64,000 nt of DNA from Rhizopus arrhizus (GCA_024220505.1 JAKZZE010000019.1:806001-870000), one strand, 5' to 3'. Counted from the first letter of the stretch, positions 1 through 11,593 are shown. The notes: generated from the sequence alone by a model not told the origin. Numbers and translations are program-made.

Positions 1-1477
1 AGTTTGGGGAGGATGAAAAAGATGGTCCGATGTTTCAAGGTTTGTAGAGGATATGGATAGGATGATGCATTGTAACCTTCTGTTTAGTACTTCATTTACC
101 TCAGCAATATTTCCCTACTATTCCTGCTGCCCCTGAATTAGGGCAGTCAAGAAAGGTGGATATTTCAAGGTTGAGAGAGATCAAAAAGAGAATGGATACA
201 GGCCATATATCTCTGAGTGAATTAGAAGTGATTGCTATGGAATGTCTTGATGAATTAGTTGAACTCTGCAGTGGTAAGTGAACCCTTTGTTGGCCAGAGC
301 AAGGACTGATACAGCGTTAGATTATATTGGCAATACAGTCATTCAGCGACTGTTTGAAAGATGCTCAGAAATGACAAAATCCATGATGCTGGAAAAAGTA
401 GCACCTTATTTAGGTTCTATCGGAGTACACAAGAATGGCACTTGGGCAGCACAAAAGATTATTGACACAGCCGTACTACCTGCACAGGTAACAACTGGGA
501 GAAGGGGGAAATGACTGTGGGAATACTAATTTTTTTTTTTTGAATAGATCCATCTTATCTGTGAAAGTATTAAACCTTATGTGCCTGCTTTATTATTGGA
601 TCAATTTGGTAATTATGTAGTTCAATGCTGTCTTAGCCTTGGTCCCTCACAAAACCAATTCATTTTTGATGCTATCGTTGGCTCTTGCTGGGAAATTGCT
701 CAAGGTCGATTTGGTGCAAGAGCGGTCCGTGCAACCTTAGAAAGTCCTCATGTGACTAAAAGGCAACAAGTAAAAGAATAAAGAGAGAGAGAGAGAGAGA
801 GAGAGATTGATGATTTAATATAGAAATATGTTGCTGCCTCACTTGTACAACATGCTTTACTTTTATCTACCAATGCGAATGGAGCACTTTTATTGATTTG
901 GTTACTTGACACATCAGGTATTCCAGGTCGATATCGTGCACTTGCCCCTCGTCTGCTACCTCATCTAGCACGCCTCTGTACCCACAAGCTGGCTTCACTC
1001 ACAATCCTCAAATTGATCAATCAACGTCAAGAGCCTGATGCTCGTCATATTATTTTGGATGCTTTATTCTCTACAAGTCAATATACTGAAGTCACTGAAG
1101 AGATTCTTCATGATCAAGTACATGGTGTCAGCTTGATACAAAAGATCCTGTCTAGTTCATATATTGAACTAAGAGAGAGACAGCGTATTGCGGAAAGAGT
1201 AAAGCAGATGCTTCAAAAGTTAAAGTTACAGCACATACAAGGTTATAAACGTTTAATGGAAGAAATCAATATGGTCATGGTAGATTCTGTTCCAAGTGGA
1301 AGTTTAGGTGCCAACCTACCTTCTCAGTTTTCTATCAATCCAAGTCTAGCAGCCGCTTTACATTCAAAATACCTGGTGGGCATAAATAGTGAGAATGAAC
1401 CATCTAATCCTACAACGACAATGATGACTGATATTTATGCAGCAGCAGCATCTATTGCTAATACAAAAGAAAACTAA
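1..1477 (+). CDS. PUF (Pumilio-repeat) RNA-binding protein, Jsn1/Puf1-like; 5' end missing
   Basis: Five exons can be read: 1-39, 88-273, 321-487, 548-769 and 824-1477, ending in TAA. The start lies left of the window. The protein shows repeated PUF-type helices with RNA-binding triads of the DYIGNTVIQ, HKNGTWAAQ and DQFGNYVVQ kind, followed by further helical repeats (GRFGARAVR, THKLASLTI). Family knowledge: PUF proteins bind 3' UTRs of mRNAs and control their decay, translation or localisation. The order of the visible repeats and the long tail after them resemble the fungal Jsn1/Puf1 group, whose members usually carry an RRM upstream; that part is not in view. Introns are 47-60 nt, and the last one (770-823) contains a GA microsatellite. 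Each junction keeps the frame. The family is clear; the subgroup is an inference. Confidence 0.85.
782..806. repeat. (GA)n microsatellite in an intron
   Basis: About twelve GA units lie inside the last intron of the PUF gene, between the donor at 770 and the acceptor at 823. Confidence 0.9.
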
Positions 1478-1803
1478 ATTGATATCACAAGAATACCCCT
1501 TTCCTTTCACTGATCCTATTCCTTCTTTCACACACAAAAGTTTTAAATCTCTCACTTTCTTTTTCCTTACCCATTCTTTTTATTGTTAATCACTGTAAAC
1601 CTTTCCTTTTTGATATATAAAAATATTGCATTTTACACATAAATGAAAAGAAGAAAAAATGAATGAAATGTTTATATATTACAAAAAAAGAAAAAGATGG
1701 ATTGTGTGAAAATGTTGGATGAATTGAATTATTTTTCTTGCTTGGCTGTGAAGGATTCTAATAAGGATTTTAAGAATTGATTCTAATAATAATAAATGAG
1801 TTA

Positions 1804-2307
1804 TTATAAAAGTGGATAAAGATTGCTTACTTCTTTTTCAATTTCTTTTAATTTCCTTGTATCTGATTCCTTATCTACTTGAAATCGACTAATGAATTGT
1901 TCTAATTGATTGATACGACCGACTATTGCCTGATTCTCTTCTTCCACGATTTCATTATTTTTATGATTGGATTGTATTAAGGGGTGTTCAGGGTTCAATT
2001 CTTTTAATGCATTTTCTAATATTTGATTTCTTTTTTCTAGACTTTGACATTTTTCTTGAAGTTCACGTTCTCTTTGTTTACGACGATCACGAAAACGAGC
2101 AGAAGCACCTGCGTTTCTTCTTCTCTTTTCAGCCAAGACCTCTTCTGAACTAAGCAGTGTCTTTTCTATTTGCCTTGATTTTGAATAAATGGAATCATAA
2201 GGTTTTGGTAATAAAGTTAATGGTTTGTTATCAAATGGTGGGGAATCAAGTCCAGTAGTAAACATGGATATAGAAGGTAATAGATGAGGGGGAGGAGATG
2301 AAGTCAT
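1804..2307 (-). CDS. bZIP transcription factor, Cys3/Met4/Zip1-like basic region
   Basis: A single-exon gene of 167 aa. Residues about 55-100 form a bZIP domain. The basic region contains EKRRRNAGASARFRDRRKQR, which has the N-x7-R arrangement (N, then S and R) needed for DNA contact. A leucine-zipper-like helix with heptad L/I follows to about residue 105. A second coiled-coil stretch (residues 115-160) is rich in E, K and I. The ASARFR core is typical of the fungal sulphur-regulator group (Cys-3, Met4, Zip1) and of related stress bZIPs; this is family knowledge, so a role in sulphur control is only inferred. The N-terminus is proline-rich and short. The gene converges with the PUF gene, with a 326 bp gap. 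No introns are needed. Confidence 0.82.
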   Translation of the reverse strand: MTSSPPPHLLPSISMFTTGLDSPPFDNKPLTLLPKPYDSIYSKSRQIEKTLLSSEEVLAEKRRRNAGASARFRDRRKQRERELQEKCQSLEKRNQILENALKELNPEHPLIQSNHKNNEIVEEENQAIVGRINQLEQFISRFQVDKESDTRKLKEIEKEVSNLYPLL

Positions 2308-4111
2308 GTTGGTAAAGAGAGAAAAGAGAGAGAAAGAAAGTGAGTTTTATCATGCAAAATAATAACAATAATAAATTACGCCATCCGATTGCGCCATTTT
2401 TATTTCATATTGCGATCTACATTTTTCTTTTCAAATAGGGAAATCATATTTTGTGTTACTATTCACCATGAGAATATCAATGCTAAGGAGTCATCATTCA
2501 GTAAGGCTATAGTACGTCATTCAGACTAGTGGATGAGTTTATTTTCAAGATGAAGACATTATGAATAGGGAAATTAAATCATTTTATAGATTATCATCAT
2601 TTCATATCAAATCATTCTTTTTCTCTTTTTCTAAAAGACCAGCAAAAGTATTCAAAGTATTTATTATAGTTGAACAAGGCTTAAAATGTCAAAAAATCCC
2701 AAATTAATCCAATAAAGAGTGGCTTTACTTGTACTCTAGACTTTTTTTGGCTTTAGTTTACTAAAAATGTAATGTTTTGATACAAGTCTCTCCTTTTTAT
2801 TTTATATAAAATAAAAACGAGGCATATCAGACACAGCATGATGCTCTATAAAGTTATAATAATTGACATTTTTATTTTTGTTTGTCTATTGTTAACCAAG
2901 AATAACTTGTTTAGAAAAACTGTCATCATGGCACACGTATAACTTTAGATGTTCTTTTAAGCCAACATACACGATTAAAACTTGGTTGATATTGACTGGG
3001 TTTTGCGTTCACAGCATAAACATAGAAAAACAAAAAAAAATACAAGTACACTGGATCTGGTCAGGGGTCATTTAATGAAGATAATAATAATCTCAAATGG
3101 TTATCTTTATTCTATTCATCTCAGTAGATTAGTCTAAATTTAAAAATAAAAAGATAATTCATGTTTACTCTATTTGATATTGTTAAACTGTAAAGCAAAC
3201 GTAGCTGTGATCAAAAAAGAATGATTGGGCTTGAAACAAGTTATCATGCCCTGTCCAAGTATAAGGAATAACAAAAGATGATTATAAACAACGCTAATAT
3301 TCTTGTATGATTAAATACTGTTTATAAAGAACATAAAGAATTGCTTAGATCGAGTACCGTAGAGGATGTGTTATACACTTGAGTACACGATATTTATCCT
3401 ATCATTCAACCATATCATCAGTAACATTACTAAAGAAACAAAATGATAACTGCCTTCCTCTTTTTTAGGCTTTTTATATAGTCTATATTTCATATCATAG
3501 TACTGCAACAAAAAGTTTGAAAGAGTTTAAAGTAAAAAAACTCAATAACAATAAAAATTGGACAAGATGAGATACTTCTGATTGATCTCACAGACAAGCA
3601 AAACAGTATTCTTCAAGATTCAAAAAATACATCCTCTTAAAGATTAGCTCCGTTTTTATTTGACAGTGAAACTTCTATGCTACTTTTAAAAATAAACCTA
3701 GCAACTTGATCTTGTAATAATTACCAATCCAATGGTCTTTAGAACAAGCTGGATTTTACTCTCACTAAATAATACACACACAGAGAGAGAGTGTGTGTGT
3801 GTATAACAAGGAGCAGATACTCAAATAGCAGGAAGCATTCATTCACCGACAGTGGATTATGTGGATTCGGAGAGTCTATATCAAAGAGCTGTCCTTTTTT
3901 TTTTTTATAAAGGGTAAGCTTTTTCAAGTATTAGTTTTTCTTTCTGTTACATAATCAGCCACGAACTGCTGCCAGTTTGCTATAAATGTTCTTTATATTG
4001 AAACATATGTGCTTCAACATTTTATTAAAACCATCAATTTATTAAATCTTAATAAAGCTATTACTACTTTAGCTGAAAATTTGACAGTTATAAGTTTTTA
4101 CATTGATACCT
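2308..4111. other. Gene-poor AT-rich intergenic stretch
   Basis: No convincing gene on either strand. It presumably holds the bZIP promoter next to 2308. Short ORFs here (for example 3739-3927, minus strand) are low-complexity and start or stop within homopolymers. A mirrored AC/GA/GT microsatellite lies at 3771-3802. Confidence 0.6.
3771..3802. repeat. AC-GA-GT composite microsatellite (inverted repeat)
   Basis: An ACACAC run, a GAGAGAG run and a GTGTGTGTGT run follow each other. The outer arms are complementary, so the stretch can form a hairpin. Confidence 0.85.
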
Positions 4112-4935
4112 TATTATCCAATCGCTTGAGTCGCTATTAGCTATGATGGCCTTTCTTGTGTTCCTACACGCTCCTTGCTTCACTTTCTTAGCCTATAAAT
4201 AGAAAGCAGACATAAATATGTTTCGGAAAGAGATTCCTTTGATCTTTACTGGTTTATTATGGTTCCTTTGTGTATATGAATTTTAAGGTTTTTTCTTTCT
4301 TTTGTTTACACAGCTCATAACATCCTTTGTAAACACTATTCTTTTTTTTCTTTTTTTATGTATAAAAAAATTAAACAAGTAAGCCAAAGTACATTTTACG
4401 ATACATGAATCTTAAAGCGCTACTTACATCTGTCATTATCATCAGGAAGTCAACAAAATCAACCATTTTGTTCTTCTGTGATTTTCAAAGAAGAAGAAGA
4501 AGAAAAAAAAAGGTCTCCTTGAAGACTATGATCCGTCTAATGCTTGTTGAGTAATGAACTGCCATTAAACTGAGTAGTCATCCGCTTATCCAATCATAAC
4601 AAGTTAATGTTCCCTCTTTCGCTACTTTCTCTATTCATACCAGCCCTACAAAGATTGGAAAGATATCCACATGCAAAGTGCTGGATCTTATTCGTATTCT
4701 CAAGATCAAAAGTACATCTTTTTGTAGAAGATAATAAAAAGACAAAGAAACGAATGAGTAATTACAACTAATATAAGTCTAATAAAAGAAAAGTGTAATA
4801 GGATTTTAAAAGTGTGAATTTTTGTTCACAAATGAATAAATGTATGAAAGTATCTTGGCTTGTTCAGATACTGAACAATGACAGTTATATGAAAGCCTAC
4901 ATAGAATATCAAAGCATATTCATAGCAATAAGTAT

Positions 4936-5130
4936 TTATTCATCAAAGAAATAATCGCTGTTATCTTGGCAGCAAGTATAGCAATGACCAAGTTTTTTGG
5001 ATTGCCATCCACTTGGGCAATGAGGTTTTTCAGGAAAACATACGCGCCAACAAATTTCTTGAGCTTCAGCAACATTGGAACCGGCCAAGAGGGATCCGAG
5101 AGCAAGGATAACAATTGAGGCAAACTTCAT
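4936..5130 (-). CDS. Small secreted cysteine-rich peptide, copy A
   Basis: A 64-aa ORF. It begins MKFASIVILALGSLLAGSNV, a clear signal peptide with predicted cleavage after AEA, leaving about 41 residues. The mature part carries six cysteines as C-x3-C-x6-C-x11-C-x2-C-C, starting CWRVCF and ending CYTCC, then an acidic tail. No family was recognised with certainty. The spacing recalls the first six cysteines of potato type II proteinase inhibitors, but this is a pattern resemblance only, and a role as inhibitor, antimicrobial or signal peptide cannot be chosen. A TATA-like box sits at 5203-5210, about 73 bp upstream of the start. A near-identical copy lies at 21106-21300, and a diverged relative with the same pattern at 30705-30902. 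Confidence 0.85.
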   Translation of the reverse strand: MKFASIVILALGSLLAGSNVAEAQEICWRVCFPEKPHCPSGWQSKKLGHCYTCCQDNSDYFFDE

Positions 5131-5202
5131 TTTATTTATCAGCTTGATTAGGAAGTATAGATTGATTCAATCAAAAAGAGAAAAAGGAAAAAAGCACAAT
5201 TG

Positions 5203-5210
5203 TATTTATA
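5203..5210 (-). promoter_or_regulatory. TATA-like box of peptide gene copy A
   Basis: TATAAATA on the minus strand inside CCTATAAATAC, about 73 bp before the ATG. It is conserved in copy B at 21026-21033. Confidence 0.6.
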
Positions 5211-5515
5211 GGCAAGAAAGAAGGAAGAAAAAGAAGAAATAAGCTTATATCTAGGGTCTATTTTCCCCTTGTCTATCAACACATCAACCTTATTTGAAAA
5301 CAATAGAATTCTACAAGGGATGAAGCATAAAGCATGTTGCATAATATAATCAGCATGAGAAGGAAAGAAAGAAAAATAAAGAGAGAGTCCAGATCTCAAA
5401 TAAGGCTCGTCATATAAAGTTATATGACGCATTAACACTTTTATTGCGTCATGATCACAATAAAGCATAATACAAACCAAGACAAAGGGTCTTGATATTA
5501 TGCATAGTTTTTGTC

Positions 5516-7346
5516 GCCTCTAGTTAAAGCTTTGGCTTATGCAGACGATGTCATAGCATTTCTCAAGGGTCCAACAGAACTGAAAATTCTTTTACAATTA
5601 GTGTCTTTTTGCAAAAGAGTCTTCAATGCCCTGCTCAATCGTCAAAGTCACTAGCTGTTTCTCTTTCAGGTGAAGAACAACCAGGATGGTGTAACATGCT
5701 CAACACCAACCGTATATCTCAATGGCATGACAACAAAGAATCTACTGCTGCCATCTATCTAGGATATCCATTCGCAAGCAGTACACAGCAAATGTCCAAC
5801 TATCTTGACTGCATCATTAAAAATGTTGAGCAATATGCTAATATCCTAGCTCGACAAGGACTCTCCATACTGGGATGCAGCTAATTGCAAATATACTCTT
5901 GCTCAGTCGCATATGACATAACATACGAATACTGTATCCCCTTGAAAGCTTCTTCCAACAAATACACTCTATCATTATAGAATTTCTTAGATAAACTTTC
6001 CATCAGTGAAGTTTCAAGACTGCCGAAGACCCCGCAATGAGGAAAGCATAGCAATCCTGGATCCAGCCATGCAGCACTCAGCTCTTTAGTTGCCATGGCT
6101 CACTCCGATGCTCCAATCAACGCATCCGATTTCAACTCAGGACTCCCTTGCTACAGCTCTTATGCGATACTATCTTTGTATTCTGACATCCTAGCCATAA
6201 GCGATTCCGCCTTTACTTTTTTAAGAAAAGCATAGCTTTGACCTTAGAAAAACTGGTTGCTTCCAATTCATGTTTCGCACTCTAGATCATATAGACTATG
6301 AAATCAACTGGGCTGACCTGAATACTAGTACAATAGAGGAAATACCTTTATGTAGAGTATGTCCAACCTTGCTCACAAATGATCACACTTATAAAAGCAC
6401 ATATTGGAAGTCGCTTTTGGTAAAAGATGTATATGTATTTAATGTCATCGATGGTAAGCTTACTCCCGGAGGGCATTTCCTGTCTAATCAACAAAGGAAC
6501 AGGGCCGAAAAGTATCTCAATCCCCTACATACAGGGCAAATAACCAAAGAAAATTTTTGTCGCCCTTAAAAGCTCATTTAACTGTGCTCTTGAAGGAGTT
6601 GTATCCTCTTTTGGTTTTCAACGTCTTGCGTCTCAGTCTGCCTCTCTATTTAACTCGCCTTTACCAGATGGCACACCAATTGAAAAGCTAACTAGCAAGT
6701 GGCTCCGAAACCTTGACATACCCCCTCTAAATAATCTCCTATCTACATACCCTAGCTAGTAAGTCTTCCTGGAACAAATTTTGGCATGTCTCAATCCCTC
6801 TCCAGCACGAACCATTCTATAGAAACTTTATCATTCAAATCTTCCTACACGTTCCCGTCTGCATAAAATCATGTCTAGCTATATCACTGATGAAGGATGC
6901 ATGAAATGTGGCGCAATCGAAACAGATGAACGCTTCTTGTGATCCTGTCCAATTAAACGACCTATATGGGATACACTGACACAATGATTCCTTGTTCAAC
7001 TTTCACTCCCATCTTTTAATCAACTATTTCGACCACTTCAAACAACAGCTAAAGTATTATCATATCGGAAACTTGATACCTTTCATGTAATTGCTCTTGG
7101 GGTTTTGAGTTTATAAAGGTTACACTGGAAACACATTTTTGAAGACACACCTTTTTGGCCAAATGAAGCAACAGCAAGAGCCACAGTACTACTTTGACGA
7201 ACCCACGATGAAAATTAACGTTGTCAAGGAATGTAGAAATATTACAATTCAATATCGCAATAGTTGTTTTATTGCTGTAATTTTCCCTATGTTGTAACAG
7301 TGCTTGTCTAGAGGCGGCACTAGAATAAAATCTTCATACAAAAAGA
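5516..7346 (+). mobile_element. 5'-truncated, decayed LINE (non-LTR retrotransposon) fragment
   Basis: The element starts inside the reverse transcriptase domain; the polymerase active-site motif YADD is at 5538-5549. Further pieces in shifting frames include RISQWHD and YLGYPF near 5700-5770, and a C-terminal Cys-rich knuckle (CMKCG with a following CPIKRPIW) near 6900-6970. The 3' part (PFWPNEATARATVLL, near 7150) matches another fragment at about 57090-57345. Many stop codons and frameshifts show it is dead. A target-site duplication ATGCATAGTTTT(T)GTC flanks it at 5500-5515 and 7347-7361, which fixes both ends. The 3' end is A-rich. It lies inside copy A of the peptide-gene duplication and is absent from copy B, so it inserted after the duplication. 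Confidence 0.85.
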
Positions 7347-7495
7347 ATGCATAGTTTTGTCTATTTCTTTTTCTTTCTTGCCTTTTAATATAAACATGGT
7401 ACTGAGATGATCATCTCGTTTTGAATTATATCATACCTAATGATGTGAGACATAACTTATATGGCACTATAGAACAAAGTACTGAAACTACGGCA
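7347..7495 (-). repeat. Continuation of duplication copy A beyond the LINE
   Basis: In reverse it resembles about 20590-20738 with many small differences (shared blocks such as TTTGTCTATTTC, ATGGTACTGA and ATAACTTATATGGCA read on the plus strand). Homology is lost after about 7495. This outer part is more diverged than the gene-containing part. Confidence 0.7.
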
Positions 7496-7946
7496 TGAAT
7501 GTAAACTAAAAACACTTTTTATATTATTATTAATGTTCCTGTTGTTTTTTATAAAACAATAGACTACTTCAATGCACCATTTAGGCAAAATAAGTCAAAC
7601 TGCCTTTTAATTAACAAATTTCTTTGCCTTTGTGCTATAAACAAGTATCAAAGATCATTTTTAAGACAATCATTCAAAAACATAGAATTATACCCAAAAA
7701 AGAAAAATGCAATTGTCAACCTTTCAGTCGTCTATCAAAAAGGATGAGCTTTTAAGTTAAAGATCGATTTAAATAGATTGCACCAGTTGTTACCTTTGTA
7801 CTGTATTGGATAATACTTTGTGATCATTTTTACATAATTGTTCTTTAGAATGGTATTACTTGCTGACTTGCGTGATACAAGTATTTATTTCTTACCTTCT
7901 TTGGGACTGTTTATTTGTATCTTTTTCTTTTTTCTAAAGACTCAAT
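7496..7946. other. Intergenic, probable promoter of the AT-hook gene
   Basis: No ORF of note. AT-rich sequence with pyrimidine runs just before 7947. Confidence 0.5.
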
Positions 7947-9011
7947 ATGATACAAAAGCAAGAAGAAATACAAGCACATACAGCTAAAAGCCAACGTAAA
8001 AGAGGAAGGCCCAAAAAAGTGAAAAGCAAACCAGAGAAAAGCGATTCTACTGATGTGAAAAGAAAGAGAGGGAGACCCTCTATAGTCCATACTGAAGAGG
8101 AAAAACCAATTACAATTATCATTGCTCGTAAAAGAGGTAGACCACGCAAAGAACGCGTTGAAAAGAAAATGGAACCCAGCCCAAATGAGTACAGAAAGAG
8201 AGGAAGGCCAAGAAAAAACCCTGTCATTGAGCAGAGTACAGAAGAGAAAACAGCCTTTGGTAGAGAACTCAAAATGCATCAAGCTGCTAATGGCAGGCAT
8301 AAACAAACTAAATCTACACATCATGTCAGAGGAAGACTTAATAAATCTATAAATTTTGAAAGTAGCCAAGGCACAAAAAACAAAAGAGGAAGACCTCGTA
8401 AGCTGACCACTTTAGAAAATAATTCTAATGATACAACGCAACGTAAAAGGGGTAGACCGGATAAACTTACAATTCAGGACGAAAAGAAAGCCATGCCTCG
8501 CAAATTAGGCAGGCCACGTAAACACCCTATTCAGGAAACCAAGGAAAGGAAGACTATACCTGGTAAAATAGGCAGACCGCGTAAGCATCCAATTGAAGAA
8601 GTCAAGGATGAAAAAAATACACCAGGTAAAAGAGGCAGACCACGAAAACATCCAATTCAGGAAGTCAATAAAGCAAAAAAGACGCCAGGTAGAAGGGGTA
8701 GACCGCGCAAAACACCTATATCAACGGATAATGAAATAAAAATAAACAGAAAAAGAGGCAGACCGCGCAATTCAGAAAAACGTAGTCAAACAAAAGATAC
8801 ACGTAAGATGGTTTGATTGACTGAACTTTTATATATAGAAGAAGAAACTGAAACCAATGGAACTAAAGAGATCGCTGATGGTGAGCAAGAAGCTGGGGAA
8901 GATGAACAAAATCATAAAAGGGCTAAACTGGCCAATGAATATCAAAATGGAGAAGACCATAATGACTCTGAGGAAGAGCTGGGCTTATATAAACCATTTC
9001 TTGCAAAATAA
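7947..9011 (+). CDS. Multi-AT-hook DNA-binding protein
   Basis: Exon 7947-8802 plus, most likely, exon 8839-9011, giving 342 aa. About twelve AT-hook cores of the RKRGRPRK type are spaced every 15-30 residues through residues 18-280; a few are degenerate (RGRLNK, KLGRPRK, KIGRPRK). AT-hooks insert into the minor groove of AT-rich DNA, so a chromatin architectural role is likely (family knowledge). The linkers are themselves near-repeats (HPIQE, HPIEEVK), which indicates expansion by tandem duplication. The last part is acidic (GEQEAGEDEQ, DSEEELG). The frame reaches TGA at 8814, but a 36-nt GT-AG intron (8803-8838) with a branch-like CTGAAC joins it to the acidic tail. Without splicing the protein is 289 aa. 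The gene converges on SEH1. Confidence 0.8.
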
Positions 9012-9290
9012 TCAGAAAGAATATGAAGAGAATGCTGATAGTTGTTCACCAAACAAAATAATGTTAATTAAAAAAAGAAGAAAGCTTTCTTGATGAATTA
9101 GATACCAGTTTTTAGATTAAAAATGATCTGAAAACGATCTTCGTATTTATTCTGTTTTAAAGCTCTATTTTCTAAGAGAAGGATACGAACAAGCACAAAA
9201 CCTTCCAATGTCAGTCATCTTTATACATGATGCCCTTTATTTTTTAAAAAAAAATGTGATTCATCGCAACAATCATGAATTCGACACTTG

Positions 9291-10909
9291 TTAGTTGGCT
9301 GTAACAGATGCCATTTGTCTCCACTTTCCATCATATCCAATTGTCCAAAGACGTAGTTTTCCATCATCTCCAGATGAGGACAAAATAGTTCCTGTAATAT
9401 TCCATTCTACTCTCCAGACTTCTGCTTTGTGATCGGCAAATGAGGCAATTAATTCTACATTTAACGCTTTATTTGATTGCTGTTGAGTAGGTGTACCAGC
9501 TGGTGATATAGGAATTCGATTGCTACCACTGCCCCTTTGTTGTACTGGTTGTGTAGATTCAGTTATTTTATATATACGTACATATTGATCCTTAGATGCA
9601 GTGGCTATTAACTGATATGATCTTGCCATATTTGGAGCCCAGCTCACATCATGAACTTCTTGTGTATGACCTGGCAATAGTTCACCTGGTATCCATCTGT
9701 TATGACCATCATGTTTAAATATCTATGTATATGTGATCAACATTAAAAAAAAATACTTGTCGTTTTGGTAGTGCTTACTCTTGCTCCTTTCTCTTTACCA
9801 AGGCCAACAACCATCATGGCTACAGAAGATCTATTAGGACACCAGTCGATACAGTACCCGCTATCTGCATCAATAGGTCGATGGATACTTCCAGTATTTG
9901 TCTGATCTCCAATACCTGCAGAAGATCCAGGGGAAGTGCTTTGCATGAATCCTGCCGTTGTATTTGACATGGTTGGCATATCAGGCACACCAGGAGTTGA
10001 TAACCCGTGGCTTTTGATTGAACTACTGCTGGAGCTTGTGCTTTGTGTATTAACAGGCTGTTGTGTATGAGTCTGTGTTTGAGGTTGGTATTGCTGCAAT
10101 TGCTGGAATTGTTGCTGCAGCTGTGAATGATTTTGCTGTAGTTGCTGAAACTGCTGTTGCAACTGTGATTGGTTTAATGAAGGTTGCATCAACTGCTGCT
10201 GTTGTATTTGCAGTTGTCCTTGTGGCTGCAACTGTGTTTGCAACAAAGATTGTTGATTCTGTTGTTGGTGATTTGTTTGCTGTATATTCAAGTTGCTGTA
10301 TACGTTTGACGATATTTCGAATTCTTCCATTTGTGACCATTGGGCGAGATTTGTTGGTTCTAATGCTTCGTATATTCTAACAATTCCATCTGATGAACAC
10401 GTTGCCTATCAAAATAATAGCAATCAATGTCTGTAGCTTTTTTGGGATTACTGTGTCTTTACGAGTCTTAGTGAATTTGGTGTAGGAGCGAATGCTATAT
10501 CCAACACAGCACCTCTTGATTCTACAAGTCTAAACCTTTCTATCCAACGTTTTTGGCTGTTCCTGGGCTCTTTTAATTGTAAACAAAATTAAATGTCTAT
10601 TTTCAGTAATTGAGTCTTTTAGTTACCTGTCGTTTGCTCTTCCCATATTTTTACTTGTCTATCAAATGAACAACTAGCAATAACTTGGCCATATTCAGGC
10701 CTTGCCCATCTTCCTTTAAGAATAGAAGAATCGTGTGCTTTCCAGGAATCGCTTAATTCCCAAACTGAGACATCTTCTCTTTCAATAAAATCCCATACTT
10801 TCAGGCGTTGATCGGAAGAACATGTCACTAATCTTTTGCCATAAAAATCGTAAGCTACGTCATGTATTAAGTCCTCATGTCCCGTATCAAATTTTGTTAA
10901 ACTGCTCAT
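9291..10909 (-). CDS. SEH1: Seh1-type WD40 nucleoporin with a Q-rich insert
   Basis: Four exons: 10909-10627, 10569-10463, 10405-9779 and 9722-9291, together 482 aa; each junction keeps frame. WD40 blades start at the N-terminus (GHEDLIHDVAYDFYGKRLVT, then SSDQRLKVWD, IASCSFDRQVKIWEE). The C-terminal part has HTQEVHDVSWAPN and SSSGDDGKLRLWTIGYDGKW, typical of Seh1. Seh1 is part of the Y-shaped Nup84/Nup107 nuclear pore complex and of the SEACIT/GATOR2 complex that controls TORC1 (family knowledge). The yeast protein is about 350 aa. The excess here is a low-complexity insert, roughly residues 165-280, made of Q-rich then S/T-rich sequence, between the blades of exon 3. Sec13 is the alternative, but the C-terminal DGKW segment favours Seh1. 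Confidence 0.88.
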
Positions 10910-11593
10910 GGTGTTTTTTTTATGCCTGTGTAAAAGAGCGGGGGATAATGCTTCATTTATTCTATCTCTATCGAATCATATTCTTCGAAAATTCTTAACT
11001 CCGTCTGCAAGAAATTAGTTGATCTGATAACATTGTATACCTTTAACATCTCGCGTGAAGTATAAACTAAAACTTTATTTTCATTTAATAACTAAATTTC
11101 GATTTTTTAACCATATGTGAATCAAATGCACAAAGAGCATATAAATGGCCACATCCATTATGAAAAGAACATATAAAAACCATATGTAATAGACTCATAT
11201 GTGTCAATAGCTGTTTACAACTTGTATTAAAAATGCTACATACTGAGATTAGTAAATAGTTTTCACTAATTTGTAAAATTTTGCTTATTCATGAAATAAA
11301 GATGAAGATCCCAAGAAGTATATATTCTTAATGTTAAGTCAATGAGAATTTTAGCTTGCTCAAATATTCTACATATTCTCATGGCTTGAATTCTGTATTT
11401 ATCTTTGCCTTATTTTACTGTAAAATAGAGAGGAGAATCTTTTGGACATTCAAAAAGAGATTTTAATGTAAACCTACAGTCAAACTTTGCTTTTGTTATA
11501 TGTTTAGCTAACAAGTTATGGATTCAGGATCAAAATAAGAGCTTAGTTTATGCTCTACGCAAGTAAAGTACTTTAACCAAATATACACATATA
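10910..11593. other. Intergenic between SEH1 and the Fanzor transposon
   Basis: AT-rich; no gene seen. It includes the SEH1 promoter near 10910. Confidence 0.5.

Larger units (their letters stand above)
4112..5515 (-). repeat. Copy A of a ~1.5 kb inverted duplication (peptide gene segment)
   Basis: Read in reverse, this segment matches 20738-22124 almost base for base, covering the peptide gene, about 370 bp of its promoter side and about 800 bp of 3' flank. The match fades at about 4112 (partner 22124). The same duplication resumes at 7347-7495 beyond an inserted LINE, matching about 20738 down to 20590. The two copies are 13-16 kb apart in opposite orientation. The encoded peptides differ at two of 64 residues, so the duplication is recent or has been homogenised. 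Confidence 0.88.

Noticed and set aside
4920..5123. 67-codon ORF in another frame of the peptide gene (and twin at 21113-21316)
   Set aside because: Overlaps the signal-peptide gene in a shifted frame; no independent evidence.
5148..5480. 110-codon ORF upstream of peptide copy A (and its twin at 20759-21088)
   Set aside because: Conserved only because the whole segment is duplicated; it covers the TATA box and promoter of the peptide gene and has a 3-nt indel and residue changes without obvious constraint.
8641..8770. Possible CRISPR-like regular repeats
   Set aside because: These are repeated AT-hook codons within a protein-coding array, without unique spacers.
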